From contig NZ_SHKO01000003.1 in the NCBI RefSeq assembly GCF_004217095.1, positions 496,001-560,000 of the forward strand: DNA of 64,000 nt, written 5' to 3'. Numbering within the stretch: the stretch's first letter is position 1; each line of letters starts with the position of its first letter. The DNA comes from Advenella incenata. GTDB taxonomy: Bacteria; Pseudomonadota; Gammaproteobacteria; Burkholderiales; Burkholderiaceae_B. The notes below the pieces were generated by a model. That model searched no databases. It worked only from the letters and a program-made list of their open reading frames with translations, and was not told the DNA's origin. Positions 52,040 to 62,485 of this stretch are shown here, one piece after another. The position numbers were made by a program, and so were the translations under genes.

Positions 52040-52678
52040 ATGCTTGATATTGTCCACTTTCCGCTATTTGCGGCTTCCGCATTTGCGCTTTCGATTACGC
52101 CAGGGCCGGATCTGGCATACGTGGTCGGGCAAAGCCTTGGCAACGGTCGGCGCGCCGGGGTCATTTCTGCTGCGGGAGTTGCCATTGGCAGCTGCACGCA
52201 TACGGTTGCCAGCGCCGTGGGTCTGACCGCGCTACTGGCGGCATCGCCATTGCTGTTTACCATCGTCAAGTTTCTGGGCGCCGCCTATCTGATCTGGCTC
52301 GGCTTGAAAATGTTGCTGGGCAGCCTGCAGCGCAGCAAGGCATCGCAGGCCCCGATCGCGTTGCCAGTAGCCAATACACACTCGCTGTTGCTGCGCGGCT
52401 TTCTGACAACCATTACCAATCCTAAAGTGCTGCTGTTTTTTATCGCATTCTTTCCCCAGTTTGTCACTGTGGGCGGAGACAACCAGGCGGTCTCCTTCTT
52501 GTTGCTGGGGTTGGCCTATGCGGTGATCGGCTTTGTCTGCGACGCCACGTTTGCATGGCTGGCGGCAAGTGCGGCAGGGGCGGTCTCGCGGAATCAAACC
52601 GTCAAAGTCTGGATCGACCGCGTGGTTGGTCTGGCATTTATTGCACTTGGCTTGCGTATCTGGCTGACAAAGCGTTGA
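52040..52678 (+). CDS. LysE-family amino acid exporter
   Basis: A 212-residue, six-helix transporter of the LysE/RhtB superfamily. The opening SITPGPDLAYVV and the internal GAAYLIWLGLKML and NPKVLLFFIAFFPQF are characteristic. It likely exports an amino acid such as homoserine, threonine or leucine; the substrate cannot be told. Monocistronic. Confidence 0.93.
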   Translation: MLDIVHFPLFAASAFALSITPGPDLAYVVGQSLGNGRRAGVISAAGVAIGSCTHTVASAVGLTALLAASPLLFTIVKFLGAAYLIWLGLKMLLGSLQRSKASQAPIALPVANTHSLLLRGFLTTITNPKVLLFFIAFFPQFVTVGGDNQAVSFLLLGLAYAVIGFVCDATFAWLAASAAGAVSRNQTVKVWIDRVVGLAFIALGLRIWLTKR

Positions 52679-52759
52679 GTTTGAATTGGAGGGCAGCAGC
52701 GTCCGTGACGCAGGAGATAGAGAAATGGCGGGCGCTGGCAGAAAAGATCAATTAATACC

Positions 52760-52784
52760 GCCGGCGGTTTATGCCGGCCTTTTA
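52760..52784 (+). terminator. Terminator after lysE-like gene
   Basis: GCCGGC (52760-52765) and GCCGGC (52773-52778), a self-complementary stem with a short loop, followed by TTTTAGTTT. It lies between the LysE-family gene and convergent htpX. Confidence 0.5.
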
Positions 52785-52806
52785 GTTTCTGCCAGAGCCC
52801 GGTAGA

Positions 52807-53691
52807 TCAGGACTGGACGATGCGCGCGCGCAGTGCGTTGATGCGGTGCTCGATAGGTGGGTGGGTGGAAAACAGCGCGGCTATACCTGCCCCGCCGCTG
52901 ATGCCGGAGGACTCGAACTGCTTGGGCAATTCGCCGGGGGGCAGGCCGCCCAGTCTGGCCAGCGCATTGATCATGGGCGAGGCGGAACCGAGCATTTGTG
53001 CTGAACCTGCGTCAGCGCGATATTCGCGCTGACGTGAGAACCACGCCACGATAATGGACGCCAGCACCCCGAACACGATCTCACAGACCAGTACGGTAAT
53101 GTAGTAACCGGGGCCGACGCCGCGTTCATTTCGGAAAACCGTGCGGTCAATGAAATACCCGACCACGCGGGCCAGGAAAACGACAAAGGTATTGACCACG
53201 CCCTGGATCAGGGTCAGGGTGACCATATCCCCATTGGCAATGTGCGCCACTTCGTGACCAAGGACCGCGGTTACTTCTTCTTCGGTCATGCCATCGAGCA
53301 GGCCGGTAGATACCGCCACCAGCGAGTCGTTCTTGAAGGCGCCCGTGGCAAACGCATTGGGCTCGCCCTCATAGATAGCCACTTCAGGGTGACCAATGCC
53401 GGCGCGATCAGCCAGCTGATGAACGGTATCGACCAGCCACAGTTCTCTCTGGTTGCCGGGCGCGGCCGGATCAATCATCTTCAGCCCCATGGTCCATTTG
53501 GCCATCGGTTTGCTCATTAGCAGGGAAATGAAGGCGCCAACGAAGCCGACCACGGCAGAAAATACCAGTAGCTGACCCATATTGATGCCGTTTGCGTCCA
53601 TATAGCGGTTCACGCCCAGCAGGTTCAGCGTAATGCCCAACACTACCATGACAGCCAGGTTGGTCATAAGAAAAAGAATAATGCGTTTCAT
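52807..53691 (-). CDS. htpX: Membrane zinc metalloprotease HtpX
   Basis: A 294-residue M48-family protease with four hydrophobic segments. The zinc motif HEVAH is at [11 protein letters not shown], a third ligand lies downstream in [10 protein letters not shown]. HtpX degrades misfolded membrane proteins together with FtsH. The gene starts with ATG at 53691 and is monocistronic, divergent from the EamA gene. Confidence 0.95.
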   Translation of the reverse strand: MKRIILFLMTNLAVMVVLGITLNLLGVNRYMDANGINMGQLLVFSAVVGFVGAFISLLMSKPMAKWTMGLKMIDPAAPGNQRELWLVDTVHQLADRAGIGHPEVAIYEGEPNAFATGAFKNDSLVAVSTGLLDGMTEEEVTAVLGHEVAHIANGDMVTLTLIQGVVNTFVVFLARVVGYFIDRTVFRNERGVGPGYYITVLVCEIVFGVLASIIVAWFSRQREYRADAGSAQMLGSASPMINALARLGGLPPGELPKQFESSGISGGAGIAALFSTHPPIEHRINALRARIVQS

Positions 53692-53806
53692 GCAGCAGGT
53701 CCTTGTAGGAAGGGATCAACCCGGATGACATATTTCGAGTCCGAATAAGTTTGCCATCTGGAGCTTAAAAATAACTGAATCAGGTCAGATCAATTATATA
53801 AGGGCA

Positions 53807-54760
53807 ATGTCGTCCTTTTACAGTGTTGTTCGCAGTAGAATGTTATTTTATTTTCAAGTCATTTCCGGATTTAGCATGCAGGCACTGTGGATGTTAGTGG
53901 CTTCTCTCATGTTTGCCATCATGGGAGCATCAGTCAAACTGGCATCCGAACATGCCGCGTCGTTGTCACTGGTGATTCTGTTCCGAGGGTTGCCTTCGGT
54001 CGTGTTGCTGGTCATCTGGGCCGTCTCCACCCACAAATCCCTTAAACCCAAAAGTATACGCCTGCACCTGATACGCAACGTGTTTGGCGTGGGCGCCATG
54101 TGGATGGCATTTTATGGGTACACCATGTTGCCATTGGCCACCAGCACCAGTCTGAATTACACCTCGCCCCTGTTCATTGCGGGCTTCTTACTGTTGTCGG
54201 GCAGGGCGAGCAATGATATTGTGCGTACGCTTGCCGTGGGCATTGGGTTTGCCGGCGTGCTGCTGATTTTGCGTCCCAGCATCACCGAAGATCAGTGGTT
54301 TGCCTGCGCGCTTGGCTTGCTGGCCGGCGCTTGCGGCGCCGTGGCCATGATGCAGGTGCGCCAGCTGGGTTCCATTGGTGAGCCCATCTGGCTGACCGTC
54401 TTGTATTTTTCGATTTTTGTTACCAGCACCAGTTTAATAGGTATCAAGGCCCATGGCATTGGTCAGCCTGATCTGGTGGCCTGGGTTGCCTTGCTGGTGG
54501 TCGGCTTATCCGGCTTGTTCGGCCAGCTGGCGCTCACGCGGGCCTTCGGTTCGGGCTCGCCGCTGCTCTCGGCGGCGCTGCAATACACTACCATTATCTT
54601 TTCGGCGGGCATTGGCATCCTGGTATGGAGCAATGCGCCGGACGTACTGGCCTGGCTGGGTATGGGCATGGTGATCCTTGCGGGCCTGCTCTCGGCTTGG
54701 CGCACGCTGGCGCTGGCCGACAGACAAAAGAAATCCCAGGTGGTCAAAACGACCTCCTGA
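53807..54760 (+). CDS. EamA/DMT-family permease
   Basis: A 317-residue, ten-helix permease with two EamA halves (NYTSPLFIAGF and SALLGQLALTRAF-like segments). The substrate is unknown. The frame opens at 53807, but the ATG at 53876 (MQALWMLV) begins exactly at the first helix and is an equally possible start. Confidence 0.88.
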   Translation: MSSFYSVVRSRMLFYFQVISGFSMQALWMLVASLMFAIMGASVKLASEHAASLSLVILFRGLPSVVLLVIWAVSTHKSLKPKSIRLHLIRNVFGVGAMWMAFYGYTMLPLATSTSLNYTSPLFIAGFLLLSGRASNDIVRTLAVGIGFAGVLLILRPSITEDQWFACALGLLAGACGAVAMMQVRQLGSIGEPIWLTVLYFSIFVTSTSLIGIKAHGIGQPDLVAWVALLVVGLSGLFGQLALTRAFGSGSPLLSAALQYTTIIFSAGIGILVWSNAPDVLAWLGMGMVILAGLLSAWRTLALADRQKKSQVVKTTS

Positions 54761-54921
54761 TATGGCCAAAGGGTAATGCGTGAGAGCATGGGCGGACAAT
54801 CACAGGCCCCATGAAATCTGCACTCGTGAAACCGGCAACCGTGAAAGTGGCATTCACAAATTGGGCGCTAATAAAGAAAGAGGCCGAAAGAAGGGGCCTA
54901 AAGAAAGAGCGTCTAAAGAAA

Positions 54922-54941
54922 GGGCACCCATATAGGTGCCC
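54922..54941. terminator. Inverted repeat, likely terminator
   Basis: GGGCACC (54922-54928) and GGTGCCC (54935-54941) with a 6-base loop, between the convergent EamA gene and Rieske oxygenase gene. A purine-rich stretch with repeated TAAAGAAAG motifs precedes it at 54869-54920, giving a T-rich run on the minus strand. Confidence 0.55.
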
Positions 54942-55009
54942 ATAAAACCGGGTGCCTGGTGCGCACATCCTTATCAGAGGAGGCGCGCAGCCAGGCGGGA
55001 TGACGCCGA

Positions 55010-56149
55010 TCAGGCCATCAGCTTGTTATACCACTCGTGAAAATGTTGCATGCCGTCTTCCATGGGGGATTGATATGGGCCGGTTTCAGACGTGCCGCGT
55101 TTGTACAGCGCCTGGCGGCCGGCGTCCATGCGTTCGGCAATTTCATCGTCTTCGATCGCCGTTTCCATATAGGCGGCTTGCTGAGCCTGTATGAAGTCGC
55201 GCTCGAACATGGCAATTTCCTCGGGATAGTAAAACTCAACCAGATTGACGGTTTTTTGCGGGCTGACCGGATAGAGCGTGGACAACACCAATACGTGCGG
55301 GTAGAGCTCAATCATATGAGTTGGGAAATAGGTCACCCACATGGCGCCGAAGTCGGGCGTTTCGCCCTGGCGGAACTTGAGCAACTCATCGTGCCACTTC
55401 CTGTAGACCTCGGAGCCTGGATTGGCCAGCGCCTGGTGCACGCCGACACGCTGCAGGCTGAAAGTTTCCGCAAAATCCCAGGTGAGGTCGTCACACGTGA
55501 CAAAGCTGCCCAGGCCGGGATGGAAGGGGGCCACATGATAATCTTCGAGATAGACTTCGATAAATGTTTTCCAGTTGTAGTTGCACTCGTGCACGATGGC
55601 GCGGTCAAATACATAGTCGGAAAAATCAAATTCGGGGCGCGCAAACAGCGGCGCCATGTCAGCAGCCGGATTGCGCGGGCCTTCGAACAGCAGGCCGTTG
55701 CAGTTCTGTATTGGAAACTGCTGCAGGTTCTTGCAGGGATTGCTGTCAAATTGCGGCGCGCCAAGCAGGGTGCCTTGATTGTCGTAGGTCCAGCGATGTA
55801 GCGGACAGACAATATTGCCGCCGGAGTTGCGCAGGTTGCCATGGTTATTGGTTGCGCTGGTCACGTCGCCCGCCTGGCCACCCAGCATGATGGCCTGTCT
55901 GTGGCGACAGACATTTGACATCAGACTGATATTGTCGCCGTTGCGCACCAGCACGCGCCCTGCTTGCTCATGCGCCAGTGTGCGCCAGTCTCCGGATTCG
56001 GGCACCAGTTTTTCATGTCCGACATACAGCGCCGAGGCATCGAAGATGCGGGCCTGCTCCTTTTTAAAGATATCGTCGTTAAAGTAGACGTCGACTGGCA
56101 ATTGCGTCGTCGCCGGTGATACATGTGCCAGTTTGGCAATATCAGACAT
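55010..56149 (-). CDS. Rieske non-heme iron oxygenase, alpha subunit
   Basis: A 379-residue aromatic-ring-hydroxylating-type oxygenase. The Rieske 2Fe-2S ligands are CRHRQ and CPLHRW; the mononuclear iron ligands are in EVYLEDYHVAPFHPG (DxxHxxxxH). The group includes choline/carnitine and aromatic oxygenases; no reductase or ferredoxin gene is adjacent, so a partner must be encoded elsewhere. The start at 56147-56149 (MSDIAKLA) is chosen by homology; the frame extends 45 bases upstream. Confidence 0.92.
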   Translation of the reverse strand: MSDIAKLAHVSPATTQLPVDVYFNDDIFKKEQARIFDASALYVGHEKLVPESGDWRTLAHEQAGRVLVRNGDNISLMSNVCRHRQAIMLGGQAGDVTSATNNHGNLRNSGGNIVCPLHRWTYDNQGTLLGAPQFDSNPCKNLQQFPIQNCNGLLFEGPRNPAADMAPLFARPEFDFSDYVFDRAIVHECNYNWKTFIEVYLEDYHVAPFHPGLGSFVTCDDLTWDFAETFSLQRVGVHQALANPGSEVYRKWHDELLKFRQGETPDFGAMWVTYFPTHMIELYPHVLVLSTLYPVSPQKTVNLVEFYYPEEIAMFERDFIQAQQAAYMETAIEDDEIAERMDAGRQALYKRGTSETGPYQSPMEDGMQHFHEWYNKLMA

Positions 56150-56410
56150 GAGATGCCCCCCGATGAAAACAAATGCCGCCTCACCAAGGGTCATGAGCCG
56201 GCATAAAGTGTCAAAAAAATTAAAAGGAGGGTAATTGTAAAGAAAATCAATACCTTAGTCAAGACTGTCAGGCCTGGGTAATGGGGCCGGAATCGGGCTC
56301 TGGGGCGGGGTGGATTGACTTTGCGGCAAAAGAGGCAAATCTGCAACCGAAGCACCCGCCGATTTCGTACAATGAGCAAATTGCACAACTGAAAGCATTG
56401 GAGATTGGTT

Positions 56411-56665
56411 TTGACTGAGAATGCAAAAACCGACACTGTGGCATTGCCCGATCAGTTCGAAGCGGCGCTGGGCGAGCTCGAATCGATTGTGACGCAAATG
56501 GAAGATAACAGCATGTCGCTGGAGGCTTCCATTGCTGCCTACGAACGGGGTGTTCGGCTGGCGCGCGTGTGTCAGGACAAGCTGGATGCTGCTGAACAGC
56601 AGATCAGTGTGCTGCGCAATAATATGCTGGTTCCCATGGGTGAGACAGGATCGTCCGAATCATGA
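56411..56665 (+). CDS. xseB: Exonuclease VII small subunit
   Basis: An 84-residue helical protein of the single-strand exonuclease VII complex, with the pattern FEAALGELESIVTQME and LEASIAAYERGV. There is no ATG; GGAG (56400-56403) stands 7 bases before the TTG at 56411, so TTG is the start. Its stop overlaps the ispA start (ATGA). Confidence 0.92.
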   Translation: MTENAKTDTVALPDQFEAALGELESIVTQMEDNSMSLEASIAAYERGVRLARVCQDKLDAAEQQISVLRNNMLVPMGETGSSES

Positions 56666-57576
56666 ACGCCATGGTTGTATCGTTCCAGGACTGGTTGCCG
56701 GCCTGCATTGAAAAGATTGAAGGATCGCTGGACAAAGCGCTGCCCCCAGCCGATGAAATACCGGCAAAGCTGCACCAGGCCATGCGGTATGCTGCGCTTG
56801 GCGCAGGCAAACGCCTGCGCGCGGCGCTGGTGTATGCGGCCGGGCAGGCAAGCGCGCAGCAAAGCGCATTACCATCTGCGCTGGAGCACACGCTGTCGCG
56901 CGCCGCAGTTGCCGTTGAACTGATCCACGCCTATTCGCTGATCCACGACGATCTTCCCTGTATGGATGATGATGTCCTGCGACGCGGCAAGCCTACCGTG
57001 CATGTTCAGTTTGACGAGGCAACCGCCATGCTGGCCGGCGACGCGCTGCAGCCGCTGGCCTTTGCGCAACTGGCGCAAATGTCGGTAGCGCCCGCGCTTG
57101 TGGTTCAGGCGGTCAATGTGCTGGCGCAGGCTGCCGGCAGCCAGGGCATGGTGGGGGGGCAGGCTATTGATCTGGCCAGCGTCAACACGCGTCTTGATCC
57201 CGAGCAGCTGCAATTTATGCACCGGCTTAAAACCGGGGCATTAATCGAAGCCAGCGTACAACTGGGGGCGATTGTGACCGCTGCCAATTCGGATATTCGT
57301 ATGGCGCTGGAAAATTATGGTTCGGCCATCGGCCTGGCGTTCCAGGTTGTGGACGACATTCTTGATGTGACTGCCGATGCCCAGGCGCTGGGTAAAACGC
57401 CGGGCAAGGATGCGGCGGATAACAAACCCACGTATGTCTCGGTGATGGGGCTGGCGCAATCCAGAGACTTTGCGCAGCAGTTGCATGAAGCTGCCCTGGA
57501 TGCCATCAAGCCGCTCGGTGAGCCGGCCTGCCGACTGCGGGAACTGGCAGACCTGATTATTCATCGAAAATCCTGA
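56662..57576 (+). CDS. ispA: Polyprenyl (farnesyl) diphosphate synthase
   Basis: A 304-residue isoprenyl synthase that builds farnesyl diphosphate from isopentenyl and dimethylallyl diphosphate. The first Asp-rich motif is DDLPCMDDD (with the short-chain pattern), the second DDILDVTAD. It lies between xseB and dxs, forming an isoprenoid operon. Confidence 0.95.
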   Translation: MNAMVVSFQDWLPACIEKIEGSLDKALPPADEIPAKLHQAMRYAALGAGKRLRAALVYAAGQASAQQSALPSALEHTLSRAAVAVELIHAYSLIHDDLPCMDDDVLRRGKPTVHVQFDEATAMLAGDALQPLAFAQLAQMSVAPALVVQAVNVLAQAAGSQGMVGGQAIDLASVNTRLDPEQLQFMHRLKTGALIEASVQLGAIVTAANSDIRMALENYGSAIGLAFQVVDDILDVTADAQALGKTPGKDAADNKPTYVSVMGLAQSRDFAQQLHEAALDAIKPLGEPACRLRELADLIIHRKS

Positions 57577-57654
57577 CAGTCTTTTGATGTCAATCCGTGA
57601 TTCATTCTGCCTGGCTGTTGCGCATCTGCAGCGCCGGGCACCCAAGACGATTTC

Positions 57655-59523
57655 ATGACAAAGTTACTAGATACACTTGATTCACCCGCCGATGTACGAA
57701 AACTCAGCCAGCATCAACTGAAGATGGCGGCCACAGAGCTGCGTGCCTTCATCCTGGAGTCGGTATCGCGCACGGGCGGCCATTTGTCATCCAATCTGGG
57801 CACTGTAGAGCTTACGCTGGCCATTCATCATGTTTTCAATACGCCGCATGATCGCGTTGTCTGGGATGTCGGTCATCAATCCTATCCGCACAAAATCCTG
57901 ACCGGCAGGCGCGGGGATATGCCGGGGCTGCGCCAGCATGGCGGGATCTCTGGCTTTCCGCGACGCAGCGAGTCAGAATATGACGCGTTCGGCACCGCCC
58001 ATTCGTCAACGTCGATATCGGCAGTGCTGGGTATGGCTGTGGCGTCCAGGAACCAGAATATCGACCGGCAGCATATCGCGGTGATCGGCGACGGCTCCAT
58101 GACGGCCGGCATGGCTTTCGAGGCGCTGAACAATGCGGGCGTTACGCCAGGCGTGAATGTGCTGGTGATCCTGAACGACAACGATATGTCTATTTCGCCG
58201 CCGGTCGGCGCGCTTAACCGCTATCTGGCGCGACTGTTGTCCGGCGGGCTGTATCGCGACGCCAAGAATGTCGGACGTGCCGTGCTTGAGCATATGCCCG
58301 CACCCATGCTGGACATCGCTCGGCGCGTCAAAGGGCATGCCAAGGGCATGATCAGCCCGGCTACGCTGTTTGAGGAGCTGGGATTCAATTATGTGGGCCC
58401 CATCGATGGTCATGATATGGACTCGCTGGTTCCAACCCTTCAGAACTTAAGGGAATTGGGTGGCTTGCAGTTTCTGCATGTTATAACCAAAAAAGGTCAG
58501 GGCTATAAGCTGGCTGAAGCCGATCCTGTGCTATATCACGGACCCGGCAAGTTTGATCCCGAGCTGGGTATTCAGAAACCGGCCAAGCCGGGCAAGCAGA
58601 CGTTTACCCAGGTCTTTGGCACCTGGCTTTGCGATATGGCGCAGCAGGATTCGCGCCTGATCGGGATCACTCCCGCGATGCGCGAGGGCAGCGGGCTGGT
58701 CCAGTTTGAAAAGCAATTTCCACAACGGTATTTTGATGTCGGCATTGCCGAGCAGCATTCAGTCACGTTCGCCGCAGGCATTGCCTGTGAAGGACTCAAG
58801 CCGGTGCTGGCGATTTATTCGACATTCCTGCAGCGTGGCTATGACCAGTTCATTCACGACGTGGCCCTGCAGAATCTGGATGTTACCTTTGCGCTGGACC
58901 GCGCGGGGCTGGTGGGCGCTGACGGGGCGACACACGCCGGCAATTACGATATTGCATTTTTGCGATGTGTACCCAATATGGTTATTGCCACGCCTTCTGA
59001 TGAGAACGAAACCCGCTTGCTGCTGTCTACCTGTTATGAGCATCCTGGTCCGGCCTCTGTCAGGTATCCGCGAGGCAGCGGGGCCGGTGCACAAGTGACC
59101 AGCGCTTTGGATGTGGTTGAGCTGGGCAAGGCCGTGGTGCGACGCAAGGGCGAAAAGCTGGCGATTTTGGCTTTTGGTACGTTATTGCACGCTGCTATGC
59201 CTGTTGCGGAAAAACTCAATGCAACGCTGGTGGATATGCGGTTTGTCAAACCACTGGATGAAACATTGCTGCTGGCGTTGATGCAGTCTCACCAGCAACT
59301 GGTTACCGTGGAAGAGGGCGCCATCATGGGTGGCGCCGGCAGTGCGGTGGCTGAGCTGATGCATGCCAACGGCCTGTGTTGCGACCTGCTGCAGTTGGGG
59401 TTGCCGGATGTTTTTATCGATCATGGCGACCAGGCGGGTCTTCTGGCCGGTGTCGGACTGGATGCAGCAGGAATAGAGCAGGCGATTGCCCGGCGTTTCG
59501 GGCAGCCGCCGGCTGATAAATAA
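57655..59523 (+). CDS. dxs: 1-deoxy-D-xylulose-5-phosphate synthase
   Basis: A 622-residue thiamine-diphosphate enzyme that condenses pyruvate and glyceraldehyde 3-phosphate, the first step of the MEP isoprenoid pathway. The cofactor motif [18 protein letters not shown] and the [10 protein letters not shown] region are intact. It lies downstream of ispA (79-base gap). Confidence 0.97.
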   Translation: MTKLLDTLDSPADVRKLSQHQLKMAATELRAFILESVSRTGGHLSSNLGTVELTLAIHHVFNTPHDRVVWDVGHQSYPHKILTGRRGDMPGLRQHGGISGFPRRSESEYDAFGTAHSSTSISAVLGMAVASRNQNIDRQHIAVIGDGSMTAGMAFEALNNAGVTPGVNVLVILNDNDMSISPPVGALNRYLARLLSGGLYRDAKNVGRAVLEHMPAPMLDIARRVKGHAKGMISPATLFEELGFNYVGPIDGHDMDSLVPTLQNLRELGGLQFLHVITKKGQGYKLAEADPVLYHGPGKFDPELGIQKPAKPGKQTFTQVFGTWLCDMAQQDSRLIGITPAMREGSGLVQFEKQFPQRYFDVGIAEQHSVTFAAGIACEGLKPVLAIYSTFLQRGYDQFIHDVALQNLDVTFALDRAGLVGADGATHAGNYDIAFLRCVPNMVIATPSDENETRLLLSTCYEHPGPASVRYPRGSGAGAQVTSALDVVELGKAVVRRKGEKLAILAFGTLLHAAMPVAEKLNATLVDMRFVKPLDETLLLALMQSHQQLVTVEEGAIMGGAGSAVAELMHANGLCCDLLQLGLPDVFIDHGDQAGLLAGVGLDAAGIEQAIARRFGQPPADK

Positions 59524-59538
59524 ATATAGAGCGAATAA

Positions 59539-60336
59539 ATGAATTCACAAATTGAACCGTCGGTGCTGATGCCCGATGTGCAAAGTACGCTGGATGAACG
59601 TCATATCACCATACAGCGCGTGGGTATCCGGCAGGTCAAGCAGCCTATGCTGCTGCAACTGGCCGACGGCTCGGTACAGGCTACCATTGCTGAATGGACG
59701 TTTACGGTGATGCTGCCGGCGCACGAAAAGGGCACGCATATGTCCCGTTTCATGGCGCTGCTCAACACCTGGCGCAATCGGCCCATGACGGCCGAAACAT
59801 TCCGTGCCATGGCGCTTGAAATGTTGCCGCTGCTGCATGCCGAAAAGGGCGATATTACGGCAACCTTTCCTTATTTCATCAATAAGAAGGCGCCGGTGTC
59901 TGGCGTGGAAAGCCTGATGGACTATCAGGTAACCTGGGTAGCCAGGGCGCAAGGGCAGCAGGCTGTGGTCGAGCAGACCGTGCTGGTGCCGGTCATGAGC
60001 CTATGTCCCTGCTCCAAGGCGATTTCCGAATACGGTGCGCATAACCAGCGCTCTCATGTCACCGTCAGCCTGATCGCCGAGCAGCACTATGAGCTGGACG
60101 ATCTGATCCGGCGTATCGAGGCGCAGGGTTCCTGCGAGCTGTGGGGGTTGCTCAAGCGGACCGACGAGAAATATGTGACTGAAAGGTCCTATGACAATCC
60201 GAAGTTCGTCGAAGACCTGGTGCGCGATGTCGCTGCGGTATTCCAGAAGCTGCCCGGCGTTGTCAGTTACCGGGTTGAGGCCGAGAATTTCGAGTCTATC
60301 CATAACCACAGTGCTTACGCGGTGGTAGAAGGTTAG
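59539..60336 (+). CDS. folE2: GTP cyclohydrolase FolE2
   Basis: A 265-residue type IB GTP cyclohydrolase that makes dihydroneopterin triphosphate for folate. The signature MSLCPCSKAISEYGAHNQRS with the metal-binding Cys is present. It lies 15 bases after dxs. It may also supply pterin precursors for a methanopterin-type cofactor, but that is speculation. Confidence 0.95.
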   Translation: MNSQIEPSVLMPDVQSTLDERHITIQRVGIRQVKQPMLLQLADGSVQATIAEWTFTVMLPAHEKGTHMSRFMALLNTWRNRPMTAETFRAMALEMLPLLHAEKGDITATFPYFINKKAPVSGVESLMDYQVTWVARAQGQQAVVEQTVLVPVMSLCPCSKAISEYGAHNQRSHVTVSLIAEQHYELDDLIRRIEAQGSCELWGLLKRTDEKYVTERSYDNPKFVEDLVRDVAAVFQKLPGVVSYRVEAENFESIHNHSAYAVVEG

Positions 60337-60730
60337 GGCGCGCGGTCTCCCCTGTGCTTGCGTCATTTGCGACATCCTGCCCGGTAGCTGGCCGGGCGCA
60401 AACGCCGCTTTGCTAAAAAACAGTGGTAAATCAGCATCTTGGCTCGTAAAAAAGACCGCCGTTGGTGGTCTTTTTGATTTTTTCGTGTTATAGTCTACGG
60501 TTTCTTGCTCGCCCCGGTACGGGGTTGCAGGCATGTTTGTGGTCATTTGGTCGTTGATTTGGTTGGTTTACCCATTAAAACAATGACAGTGCCGCCAGTA
60601 TGCCAATTGCGCAACCAGTAGTGCCGGCGGGCTGCCCCCCGCAATCTGCTGTTCTGTCTTGCGCTGCCTGTCATGTACAGCTGGCTGTCAATTCAAAGGC
60701 CTATTGCGGACATTCCACAAGGAGTTATCT
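60337..60730. other. Leader/promoter region of the rpsF operon
   Basis: 394 bases between folE2 and rpsF. It contains the folE2 terminator, a TATAGT-like -10 near 60489-60494 and a small hairpin CCCCG-GTA-CGGGG at 60512-60524. This is the likely 5' untranslated region of the ribosomal protein operon. I do not see a recognisable S6:S18 binding motif or a gene. Confidence 0.45.
60448..60480 (+). terminator. Terminator of the xseB-ispA-dxs-folE2 operon
   Basis: AAAAAGACCGCC (60449-60460) and GGTGGTCTTTTT (60464-60475) form a 12-bp stem with one G-U pair and a GTT loop; T and TTTTTT follow. Strong intrinsic terminator. Confidence 0.9.
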
Positions 60731-61111
60731 ATGCGTCACTACGAAGTAGTGTTTATTGTTCACCCGGATCAGAGCGAGCAGGTGCCCGCGATGATCGAAC
60801 GTTACCAGGCAACGGTAACAACTGACGGTGGTACCGTACACCGTCTTGAAGACTGGGGCCGCCGCCAATTGGCTTACCCTATTCAGAAACTGGTCAAAGC
60901 TCACTATGTCTGCATGAATATCGAATGCTCACAAGCTGCATTGGATGAGCTTGAGCATGCGTTCCGTTACAACGACGCCGTACTGCGCCACCTGGTTATC
61001 AAGGCCAGCAAGCCTCATACCGACGCGTCAGTGATGATGAAATCTGTAGAGCGTGAAGAAGCCCGCAAGGCGACCACCGAGCAGACATCAGAACAGGAAA
61101 ACGCAGGTTAA
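60731..61111 (+). CDS. rpsF: Ribosomal protein bS6
   Basis: A 126-residue S6 of the 30S subunit. The protein begins [18 protein letters not shown] with the usual fold and a C-terminal charged tail. GGAG lies 6 bases before the ATG at 60731, which decides the start against upstream in-frame ATGs. Confidence 0.98.
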   Translation: MRHYEVVFIVHPDQSEQVPAMIERYQATVTTDGGTVHRLEDWGRRQLAYPIQKLVKAHYVCMNIECSQAALDELEHAFRYNDAVLRHLVIKASKPHTDASVMMKSVEREEARKATTEQTSEQENAG

Positions 61112-61135
61112 TGGCGCATTGCGCCAGGTATCAAT

Positions 61136-61474
61136 ATGAACCAGCTTAGCCTGCAGGCCCGCATACTTGAAATGGGCGCCCTCAGGCATACACCGGCAGG
61201 ATTGCCGGTGCTGGATCTGATCCTGACGCATGAGTCCGAAGTGATTGAAGCCGGTCTGCCGCGGCTCGTCCAGATGACGATTCCGGCCAAGGCCATCGGC
61301 CAATGGGGACAGAAGCTGGCCTCATTGCCATTGGGAGCCGAAATGCGCGTACGCGGATTTCTGGCGCCGACAAGGAAAAATTCAAGCAGGCTGGTGTTGC
61401 ATATCCAGCAGGCTCAATTTCCCGGCGGAGCAAACACAACGGACCCATCGCCGTTACCAGGCATCCTGGCATAA
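61136..61474 (+). CDS. priB: Primosomal replication protein PriB
   Basis: A 112-residue OB-fold single-strand DNA-binding protein of the replication restart primosome. It lies between rpsF and rpsR, the conserved position. The C-terminus is slightly extended. Confidence 0.93.
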   Translation: MNQLSLQARILEMGALRHTPAGLPVLDLILTHESEVIEAGLPRLVQMTIPAKAIGQWGQKLASLPLGAEMRVRGFLAPTRKNSSRLVLHIQQAQFPGGANTTDPSPLPGILA

Positions 61475-61543
61475 CGGACTGAGCGGTACGCTCACTATTG
61501 AAATTCAGAGGGTCAGGCCCTCGCATACATAAAAGGCAATATC

Positions 61544-61819
61544 ATGGCTTTCATGAAAAAAAACAAGGATAAACGCAGTAAGTTTCCTCAGCAAAATCCA
61601 TTGTTCAAACGCCGCAAGTTCTGCCGCTTCACGGCAGCCGGCGTCGAAGAGATCGACTACAAAGATATCGATACCCTGCGTGATTTCATCACGGAAACAG
61701 GCAAAATCATTCCTGCACGTCTGACCGGCACCAAAGCGCACTATCAGCGCCAACTGGACACCGCAATCAAGCGCGCGCGCTTTCTGGCTCTGTTGCCGTA
61801 CACAGATAACCACAACTAA
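61544..61819 (+). CDS. rpsR: Ribosomal protein bS18
   Basis: A 91-residue S18 that pairs with S6 in the 30S subunit. The typical segment [13 protein letters not shown] and [19 protein letters not shown] is present. Confidence 0.98.
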   Translation: MAFMKKNKDKRSKFPQQNPLFKRRKFCRFTAAGVEEIDYKDIDTLRDFITETGKIIPARLTGTKAHYQRQLDTAIKRARFLALLPYTDNHN

Positions 61820-61833
61820 TCAGGAAAACCATC

Positions 61834-62289
61834 ATGCAAGTTATTCTTCTCGAGAAAATTGTCAATGTCGGCAACCTGGGTGAAGTGGTTCGTGTAAAGG
61901 ACGGCTATGCTCGCAACTTTCTGATTCCACAGAAAAAAGCCCGTCGTGCAACACAAGCGGCAATCGCCGAGTTCGAAGCCCGTCGCGCAGAGCTGGAAAA
62001 AGCCCAGGCTGAAAAACTGGCTGCCGCTCAGGCCCAGGCTGAAAAACTCAATGGTTACACATTGCAAATCGGCCAGAAGGCCGGTGTAGACGGTCGTCTG
62101 TTCGGTTCTGTAACCAATATGGACATCGCGGCTGGCCTGGTAGCAGCCGGCTTCGAAGGCGTTGAAAAAAGCCAGGTTCGCCTGACTGACGGCGCCCTCA
62201 AAGCGGTTGGCGAATATCCCGTACAGGTCTATTTGCACGCTGACGTGGTATCTGACATCACTGTCAATGTTGTAGGCGAAATGGTTTAA
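61834..62289 (+). CDS. rplI: Ribosomal protein bL9
   Basis: A 151-residue L9: an N-terminal domain [19 protein letters not shown] with the long connecting helix ([20 protein letters not shown]) and a C-terminal domain. Last gene of the operon; a strong terminator follows. Confidence 0.98.
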   Translation: MQVILLEKIVNVGNLGEVVRVKDGYARNFLIPQKKARRATQAAIAEFEARRAELEKAQAEKLAAAQAQAEKLNGYTLQIGQKAGVDGRLFGSVTNMDIAAGLVAAGFEGVEKSQVRLTDGALKAVGEYPVQVYLHADVVSDITVNVVGEMV

Positions 62290-62320
62290 TCCATTTGTTT
62301 TTATCGCTGTAGCAGTACAC

Positions 62321-62352
62321 CAAAGAGCCGGTTAATCCGGCTCTTTGTTTTT
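62321..62352 (+). terminator. Terminator of the rpsF-rplI operon
   Basis: Perfect 11-bp stem CAAAGAGCCGG-TTAAT-CCGGCTCTTTG (62321-62347), then TTTTT. Confidence 0.95.
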
Positions 62353-62485
62353 ACAGACTCCCTCTCACGCCAGGGCGGCTAACTGCGTATAATGACATCT
62401 TTATCTGTGTCGTTTTGATCCTGTTTTGCTGTCACTTCTGTCAGCCACAGATCATCACGTTATCAATTTCCCGGTTCACCCTGCC

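Noticed and set aside
52708-52755. 16-codon frame beginning GTG after the LysE-family gene
   Set aside because: Too short and the ribosome site is too far; could be a remnant.
60337-60730. S6:S18-binding RNA motif in the rpsF leader
   Set aside because: No characteristic CCG-bulge stem could be identified; only small generic hairpins are present.
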